Positions 58,133-64,000 of a stretch of 64,000 nucleotides of DNA are shown piece after piece. Location: contig JAFGFT010000005.1 in assembly GCA_016930935.1 (NCBI GenBank), forward strand, positions 1 to 64,000, written 5' to 3'. The translations under genes and the position numbers were made by a program. Under the pieces are notes generated by a model that was not told where the DNA came from, ran no database searches, and saw only the letters and a list, made by a program, of their open reading frames with translations. Source of the stretch: Dehalococcoidia bacterium (lineage in GTDB: Bacteria > Chloroflexota > Dehalococcoidia > GIF9 > AB-539-J10). Within the stretch, counting starts at the first letter, position 1. The number at the start of each line of letters is the position of its first letter.

Positions 58133-59560
58133 TCAGTCGTCAGGAAGGACGTCAGGGTTGAGTATGTTGTTGGGGTCGAAGGCGGCCTTCATCTTCTTGA
58201 TGAGTGAGTAGTTCACCTCGCCGTAGCGCTGGCGGTAGAAGGTAGCCCGTCTGCCGGTCTGTCCCCATTCGGCGCCGCACGTCTCGTACTTTATGTTCAA
58301 CTCAGCTTCCTTCTTGAAGACTTCTGCCACCGCGTTTACTTTCTCTTCATCTGACATGGTAGAGAGCAAGACGAAGCTTGGATGGAAGCTGAGCGCTCCG
58401 AGATGTCCGTATAGATAGTTGGGGCAGAGCTTGGAAAGCGTGGGCATGTCTTCGCCCATGACGACAGCGTCGTCGTAGCACTCGACAAGTCGCTCGACAG
58501 TCGACATAATCTCAGCAGAGATAATGAGTCCCTTGGCCTTCTGTGCGGCGAATGGCCCCGATGAAGCTCTGGCTGTCCACACTCGCTGCCAGTAGTCGAG
58601 GTCCTTGATTGCGATGGTGTTGATTGCCCCTTCCTGTTTGGTGATGTCAAGGAAGGCATCGCACTGTGCAATCGCATCGGCTTCCGTGTGGCCGGCGAAC
58701 TGGAAGAGTATCAACGGTCCCGGAGGGGTGGGCAGTTTTTGAACCTCGAAACCAGGTAGCGCGGTGCGCCTGTCGAGGTACTCAAGGAACAGAGGTGGGG
58801 TAAGGCGTTCCTGATACATTCTCTGAACTGAGCGGGCCGTACCCCTGCCTTCTTCAAAGAAGGCGACGCCGTATGCGTACTTGGGGAGTGGTTCGAGGCG
58901 CATCCGAACGTTCGTGATGACACCGAAGAGTCCATCTCCTCCGACGAACAGTTGTGTCAGGTCAAGCCCTGCAGCCCTGCGCAGACTCTTTGTCCCGACA
59001 TCGAGTATCTCGCCTGACGGAGTGACTGCTTCGACGCCAAGTATGTAGTCCTTTGGCTTGCCCATTCTTGGGTCAACAACGTGAGCGCTGGTATTGTTGC
59101 AGACAACTCCACCAACGGTTGCAATTCGGACGCTGCCGGGATGCATCGGGAAGAAGTACCCCTCTTTCTCAAGAATGTCCATTGCTTCCTGGCAGCGGCG
59201 ACCTGGGCCAAGTTCAACGTAGCCATTGTCCTGATACATGCGGACGTGATTCATACGTCCCGTGTTCAAGACAATGCCCTTGTGCCTGTAGTCAGACGCA
59301 CCGGACAGACTTGTACCCGATCCTCGAACGAAGACGGGGATATGTCTCTCGTTGGCGAAGATCATGAGTTGGCTCACTTCCTGCGCGTTTGCTGGTCGTG
59401 CCACCACGTATGGAAGGTCCTTCTTCTCAAGGTAGACTTTGTGTATGCCCACAGAATTGTTGATTCGCTCGGGCATGCTTGCAGTGGCGTACTTCTCTCC
59501 AACTATCTTCTGTACGCCCGCAAGGACTTCCGATGCTTCATATGCGGGATAATCGCTCAT
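58133..59560 (-). CDS. FAD-linked oxidase (GlcD/D-lactate dehydrogenase-type)
   Basis: PVFVRGSGTSLSGASDYRHKGIVLNTGRMNHV; HPGSVRIATVGGVVCNNTSAHVVDPRMGKPKDYILGVEAVTPSGEIL; AAFDPNNILNPDVL. Confidence 0.92.
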   Translation of the reverse strand: MSDYPAYEASEVLAGVQKIVGEKYATASMPERINNSVGIHKVYLEKKDLPYVVARPANAQEVSQLMIFANERHIPVFVRGSGTSLSGASDYRHKGIVLNTGRMNHVRMYQDNGYVELGPGRRCQEAMDILEKEGYFFPMHPGSVRIATVGGVVCNNTSAHVVDPRMGKPKDYILGVEAVTPSGEILDVGTKSLRRAAGLDLTQLFVGGDGLFGVITNVRMRLEPLPKYAYGVAFFEEGRGTARSVQRMYQERLTPPLFLEYLDRRTALPGFEVQKLPTPPGPLILFQFAGHTEADAIAQCDAFLDITKQEGAINTIAIKDLDYWQRVWTARASSGPFAAQKAKGLIISAEIMSTVERLVECYDDAVVMGEDMPTLSKLCPNYLYGHLGALSFHPSFVLLSTMSDEEKVNAVAEVFKKEAELNIKYETCGAEWGQTGRRATFYRQRYGEVNYSLIKKMKAAFDPNNILNPDVLPDD

Positions 59561-59600
59561 TTGCGGCCTCCTGTGACAGGGCTAGTGAGAATGGCATTGG

Positions 59601-60602
59601 TCATTGAGATGCCATCTCTTTGCACTTTTCGATGAATGCCGGTAGTACTTTCTGGTACTCGCCTACTACACCGTAATGCGCAATACCAAATATGTTTGCC
59701 TCTTCATCCTTGTTGATTGCGACGATGGTCTTGGAGCCTGACATGCCTGCCTGATGCTGGCTGCTACCGGAGAGTGCGATTCCGATGTAGAGAGAAGGCG
59801 AAACCAGCTTGCCGGTCAGTCCAATCTGGCATGACGAAGCACACCACTTTGTATCGCACGGTGGTCTGGACGCACCCACGGCACCCCCCAATATCCCTGC
59901 GAGTTCCTCCAGTTGACGGAAAGGTTCGGGCCCACCGAGACCACGACCGCCGCACACGACCACGTCTGCATCTTCCAGTTTGATTCCCTCTGCCTCTTCC
60001 ACATCCTTGCGTATGAACTTGCCTCTGATGACCGATTCATCAAGGCCGGGGTCGAAGATGGTGACCTCGCCACGGCGTGATTCATCCCGTACCGCCGCGG
60101 TCATGGTCTTTGGCCGAACTGCTGCCATTTGCGGGCGCGCGGCTTCGCATACGTAGCTGGCAATAGCATTGCCCCCATATACGGGCTTGACCTTGTTGAG
60201 AAGTCCGGTTGCAGAGTCGATTGACAGTCCCACACAGTCTATCGTCAAGCCCGTGCCGAGTCTGAAAGCGAGGCGTGGCGCGAGGTCCCTGCCGACGGCG
60301 GTGTGACCGAACAGCAGGACTTCAGGCAGGTGCTCCTTGTCGAAGTTCTCGACTGCGCCTACGTAGGAGTCCGTCATGTAGTTGGCATACATGGGGGCAT
60401 CTGTCGCGTAGACCTTGTCCGCTCCGTACACGAACGCTTCTTGTGCTGCTGTGGTGATGTTGTTTCCGACGAAAAGGACGGCCAGTTCCTGACCGAGTTG
60501 ATTGGCGAGAGTCCGACCCACGCCTAAGAGTTCTAACGTGATGGGCGCAAGCGAATCGCCTGCAACCTCACCGAAAACTGTGACACCTTGTCTGTCTGAC
60601 AT
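59601..60602 (-). CDS. etfA: Electron transfer flavoprotein alpha subunit, module 2
   Basis: VVVCGGRGLGGPEPFRQLEELAGILGGAVGASRPPCDTKWCASSCQIGLTGKLVSPSLYIGIALSGSSQHQAGMSGSKTIVAINKDEEANIF. Confidence 0.92.
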   Translation of the reverse strand: MSDRQGVTVFGEVAGDSLAPITLELLGVGRTLANQLGQELAVLFVGNNITTAAQEAFVYGADKVYATDAPMYANYMTDSYVGAVENFDKEHLPEVLLFGHTAVGRDLAPRLAFRLGTGLTIDCVGLSIDSATGLLNKVKPVYGGNAIASYVCEAARPQMAAVRPKTMTAAVRDESRRGEVTIFDPGLDESVIRGKFIRKDVEEAEGIKLEDADVVVCGGRGLGGPEPFRQLEELAGILGGAVGASRPPCDTKWCASSCQIGLTGKLVSPSLYIGIALSGSSQHQAGMSGSKTIVAINKDEEANIFGIAHYGVVGEYQKVLPAFIEKCKEMASQ

Positions 60603-60630
60603 ATGCGTTCTTCCTCTTTGGTCGTTTGTC

Positions 60631-61413
60631 CTAGATTACTTTGGCCTCGCGAAGAGCGATGGCGAGTTTCTGGCCCATCTCCTCCGGAGACTCGCCTTCC
60701 ATGAAGTGGCATTGCGCATCGTGAACCGGAATGGAAAGCGATAGCATCTGGTTCAATGCAGTGGTGGGGGCTATCTCGGTGGATGACCACGTGGGCACTT
60801 CCACTGCGAACGCCTGCCTGATTCGGCGAACCGAAGGGTAACGCGGTTCTCCTATCTCGCTGCTGATGGTGAGTGCAGAGGGGAGAGGAGTCTCAACGAA
60901 TTCTCGGCCATCCGGCACAATTCGTTCAACCGTTGCACTTGTGTCGCCAATGGAGATGTTTCCGACCATGGTGACACTCGGAAGTCTAAGCATCTCAGCA
61001 ATGCCGGAGCCGACCTGCCCCGCGTCCCAGTCGCCTTCTTGTCGACCGCAAAGATCGAGGTCGTAGGCACCGATCTTCTTTATGGCTGCTGAGAGTGTTG
61101 CGGCAATTGCGTAGCTGTCGGATTCTTCGAATGCTGGATCGCTCAGCAGGACGCCGGCGTCAGCGCCCATAGCGATGCATCGCCGTATCGTAGTAAGGGC
61201 TGATTTTGGGCCAAGACTCAGGATGGTGACGTTGGCTCCCATTGTGTCTTTAATTTGAAGGGCTGCTTCCACGGCGTTCTCGTCGTAGTCGCTTGTTACA
61301 GGCTCAGAGCCTGCGGGTGCCATCGCGCGCCTGGAGTCGGGGTCCAACTTGAAAGATTTGGCAGGTGTCTCGGGGTCGAGTATCTGCCGTACGCACACAA
61401 TAATGTTGAGCAT
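60631..61413 (-). CDS. etfB: Electron transfer flavoprotein beta subunit, module 2
   Basis: MLNIIVCVRQILDPETPAKSFKLD...YDLDLCGRQEGDWDAGQVGSGIAEMLRLPSVTMV. Confidence 0.92.
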   Translation of the reverse strand: MLNIIVCVRQILDPETPAKSFKLDPDSRRAMAPAGSEPVTSDYDENAVEAALQIKDTMGANVTILSLGPKSALTTIRRCIAMGADAGVLLSDPAFEESDSYAIAATLSAAIKKIGAYDLDLCGRQEGDWDAGQVGSGIAEMLRLPSVTMVGNISIGDTSATVERIVPDGREFVETPLPSALTISSEIGEPRYPSVRRIRQAFAVEVPTWSSTEIAPTTALNQMLSLSIPVHDAQCHFMEGESPEEMGQKLAIALREAKVI

Positions 61414-61560
61414 TGTCCTTCCTTCTGGGCGTAGATATTGGTTGCGGGGGGATGCTTAGCGGATTGGCAGTCGGGCCGATTATATCAGAACTCTTGCGTC
61501 GTGCGACAGTGTCTTGGCTTGGTTGCAGGAAAGATATCGGACGCAAGACTTCAACAAGAT

Positions 61561-61593
61561 AAGGAGGCTTCCGGTGCAACCGGGAGCCTCCTT
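61561..61593 (-). terminator. Terminator-like hairpin downstream of the MacB-like operon
   Basis: AAGGAGGCTTCCGGT (61561-61575) vs ACCGGGAGCCTCCTT (61579-61593), one G-T mismatch; T-rich on the minus strand beyond it. Confidence 0.7.
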
Positions 61594-61628
61594 CCTGTGA
61601 TGTTCGTGAGTATTCGGGGCGCAGTGCT

Positions 61629-62861
61629 CTACTCTGAGCGCAGTGCGTCTATGGGGTTGAGGCGCGAGGCCTGGAAGGCGGGGTAGAACCCGAAGAACAG
61701 GCCGATGCCCACCGACACAGATGCTGCCAGTATGATTGCGTCTGGCGTGACCATGGGTGTGATTTCTTGAACGAAGTGGCCTACCAATGCTGCAATTCCC
61801 CAACCCGAGGCGATGCCGATGAGGCCGCCGGTGAAGCTGAGCAGTGCTGCCTCAATGAGGAACTGAATCCAGATGTCCCGCTCCTGGGCGCCGAGTGCCT
61901 TCCGTATGCCTATCTCCCTGGTACGTTCCAGCACTGAGACGAGCATGATGTTCATCACGCCTATACCGCCAACCAGCAGAGAGATAGCTGCGACTGAGCC
62001 GAGGAATATCACCATGACGTCCATGGCTGATGACACCTGGGCTATTATCTCCTCGGTAGACATCATGCGGAAATCGTCCTCCGCATCAGGCAGCAGCCTG
62101 TGGCGCGTTCTCAGTAGTTCTGTGATGGCGGCCGTCGTCTCTTCGGATTGTTCGCCGTTCTCAAGGCTGAGAGCGATCATGCTGACGATGTGGTCTCCCT
62201 GTGCGGTGCGTTGTTGCGCGGTGGTCTGCTGCAAGAGTGTGAGCGGCACAAAGATACTGTCGTCCGGACTGGTGAACGACGCTCCCTTCTCTTGGAGGAC
62301 ACCGATGACGTGGGTAATGGTTCCATTGACCTTGATAGTCTGGCCGAGCGGGTCTTCCTTCCCGAAGAGGTCCTCCGTTACCGTGGAACCCAGTACCGCG
62401 ACTTTCGCCCCCCTATCATAATCGTAATCGGAGAAGAACGCGCCTGATGCAAGTTCCAGGTTGTACGCGATGCGGTAGTCGGCCGTTGTGCCAGAAACGC
62501 TGGATGACGTGTTTTCGCTTCCCGCGATTATCTGTGCGCTGGTGGATATGACAGGGGAGATAGCTACAATGTTGCCTATCTGGTTCTCTATGGCTTCAGC
62601 GTCCTCAATGGTGAGCGTCTGAGTTGCTCCGCCTCTCACTCCTCCCGGGCTGAAGCCCGAGCTGGGATAGATTTGTACCAGGTTGGCGCCGAGCGATTCT
62701 ATGCTCGAGATAATCTCAGCCTGCGCCCCCTGCCCGATGGCAAGCAGCGCGATGACTGAGGCGACACCGATGACGATGCCTAACACGGTAAGAAAGCTGC
62801 GCAATTTGTGCGCAATCACGCTCGCTGCAGCGGACAGAAGCGGGTCCATGAAGCGGTTCAC
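61629..62861 (-). CDS. MacB/FtsX-type ABC transporter permease
   Basis: LRSFLTVLGIVIGVASVIALLAIGQGAQ; VSVLERTREIGIRKALGAQERDIWIQFLIEAALLSFTGGLIGI. Confidence 0.92.
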   Translation of the reverse strand: MNRFMDPLLSAAASVIAHKLRSFLTVLGIVIGVASVIALLAIGQGAQAEIISSIESLGANLVQIYPSSGFSPGGVRGGATQTLTIEDAEAIENQIGNIVAISPVISTSAQIIAGSENTSSSVSGTTADYRIAYNLELASGAFFSDYDYDRGAKVAVLGSTVTEDLFGKEDPLGQTIKVNGTITHVIGVLQEKGASFTSPDDSIFVPLTLLQQTTAQQRTAQGDHIVSMIALSLENGEQSEETTAAITELLRTRHRLLPDAEDDFRMMSTEEIIAQVSSAMDVMVIFLGSVAAISLLVGGIGVMNIMLVSVLERTREIGIRKALGAQERDIWIQFLIEAALLSFTGGLIGIASGWGIAALVGHFVQEITPMVTPDAIILAASVSVGIGLFFGFYPAFQASRLNPIDALRSE

Positions 62862-63526
62862 AGTGTCTCCTCGCTCTTCACGAGCCCGTCCTTCAGGTGG
62901 ATAATCCGTTCACAATAGCTTGCCATGTCAGGCTCATGTGTAATCATGATGAGCGTGTTGCCTTGCTCCTTGTGGAGTGCCACGAGCATGTCCATGATGT
63001 CCGCGCTCGAACGACTGTCGAGATTGCCTGTTGGCTCGTCTGCCAGTATGACCGGTGGGTTCTTTGCCAATGCACGGGCAATCGCCACGCGTTGCTGCTC
63101 GCCGCCGGACATCTCCGTTGGCTTGTGACCTGCGCGGTCTGCAAGTCCAACGCGTGCGAGCGCTTCCTGCGCAAGTGAACCATCGTGTATGCCGGCGTAC
63201 TTGAGTCCCAGCTTCACGTTTTCCAGTGCACTCATGCGCGGCAGGAGGTTGTAGGACTGGAAGACGAAGCCAATCTTCTGTGACCTCACGGTGGCCAGTT
63301 CATGTCGGTTGAGCTTACTCACATCGCGACCGTCAAGGTAGTAGCTGCCGCTCGAGGGTGTGTCCAGGCATCCGAGTATGTTCAGTGTAGTTGACTTGCC
63401 CGAACCCGAAGGTCCCATTATGGCAACCATCTCGCGAGGCTTGATGTTGAACTCTATGCCGTGGAGAACGGTCAACTCCCGGTTGCCCATCGGGTACGTC
63501 TTGGTGATGCGTTCGAGGCGAATCAT
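62858..63526 (-). CDS. MacB/LolD-type ABC transporter ATP-binding protein
   Basis: Walker A GPSGSGKST; signature MSGGEQQRVAIARAL; Walker B PPVILADEPTGNLDS. Confidence 0.95.
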   Translation of the reverse strand: MIRLERITKTYPMGNRELTVLHGIEFNIKPREMVAIMGPSGSGKSTTLNILGCLDTPSSGSYYLDGRDVSKLNRHELATVRSQKIGFVFQSYNLLPRMSALENVKLGLKYAGIHDGSLAQEALARVGLADRAGHKPTEMSGGEQQRVAIARALAKNPPVILADEPTGNLDSRSSADIMDMLVALHKEQGNTLIMITHEPDMASYCERIIHLKDGLVKSEETL

Positions 63527-64000
63527 GTGCGCGGGTGTCCTCCGCCTCCCATCACGAACATGCCGTTGGGGCGTTCACCATCAGTCAGCGTTGGGACGGT
63601 GCCGATCGTCTTGATGACTTCGCCTTCTGCAAGTCCGTCGGTCACCTCTGTGAACTGCCAGTTGCTGATGCCGGTGGTGATGGTGCGCTGTTCCTCCGAG
63701 CCGTCTTCAGCCAGCACCGTTACGAAGGAACGGCTACCTGCCGTACTGATGGCAGCATTCGGCACGAGTATGATATTGGTCTTCTCAGCGATGAGCAGTG
63801 TCACGCTGACACTGAGCCCTTCGCGCAGTTGTATGTTTTCCATCGCAGTGGCAGTCGTTGCTGCGTTCTGCGTGGGTCCTCCGGACTGCATCCGTTCCAT
63901 GAGAGCGAGAGCCTCTTCCTCAGTCATCTCGCCGGCCTCGATGGCGGTCTTCAGCCGTTCCGGCATCTCTCCTGAAGAAGTCGCTTCTTCGCGTTCCTGC
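63523..64000 (-). CDS. MacA/HlyD-type periplasmic adaptor subunit, N-terminus cut by window edge
   Basis: Frame remains open to 64000; IILVPNAAISTAGSRSFVTVLAEDGSEEQRTITTGISNWQFTEVTDGLAEGEVIKTIG typical of adaptor C-termini. Confidence 0.8.
   Translation of the reverse strand, partial: QEREEATSSGEMPERLKTAIEAGEMTEEEALALMERMQSGGPTQNAATTATAMENIQLREGLSVSVTLLIAEKTNIILVPNAAISTAGSRSFVTVLAEDGSEEQRTITTGISNWQFTEVTDGLAEGEVIKTIGTVPTLTDGERPNGMFVMGGGGHPRT

Overview
This 64 kb window looks like a bacterial chromosome segment, probably Chloroflexota/Dehalococcoidia-like (an inference from gene style, not tested). It has no rRNA, CRISPR array or obvious tRNA. The left half (0-35 kb) is mixed housekeeping and accessory content: an HD-GYP sensor, Ada, TetR/MFS, a PocR/PAS histidine kinase with an Rcp1-like regulator, three tandem GyrI-like proteins, a QueG-like protein with MarR, SerA, an ORF6N gene bounded by direct repeats, HicBA, six META domains in three lipoprotein genes, an acyl-CoA ligase, a UPF0597 protein, a duplicated small membrane protein and IlvD. 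The right half (36-61 kb) is a coherent catabolic neighbourhood. It contains three UROD-fold (MtaA/CmuA-type) putative methyltransferases around one corrinoid protein, both subunits of aconitase X, a TatD-like hydrolase, a cupin, an acyl-CoA dehydrogenase, two paralogous TRAP binding proteins sharing one DctQM, a two-component system, two ETF pairs, an old-yellow-enzyme/TMADH-like Fe-S flavoprotein and a GlcD/HdrD-like module. I regard this as the best candidate for an undescribed system: corrinoid- and ETF-linked catabolism of a methylated, possibly hydroxyproline-related, imported substrate. The genes are seen directly; the substrate is speculation. The window ends in a MacAB-like efflux operon. 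All coordinates are from the supplied ORF track or hand reading; no homology search was run.
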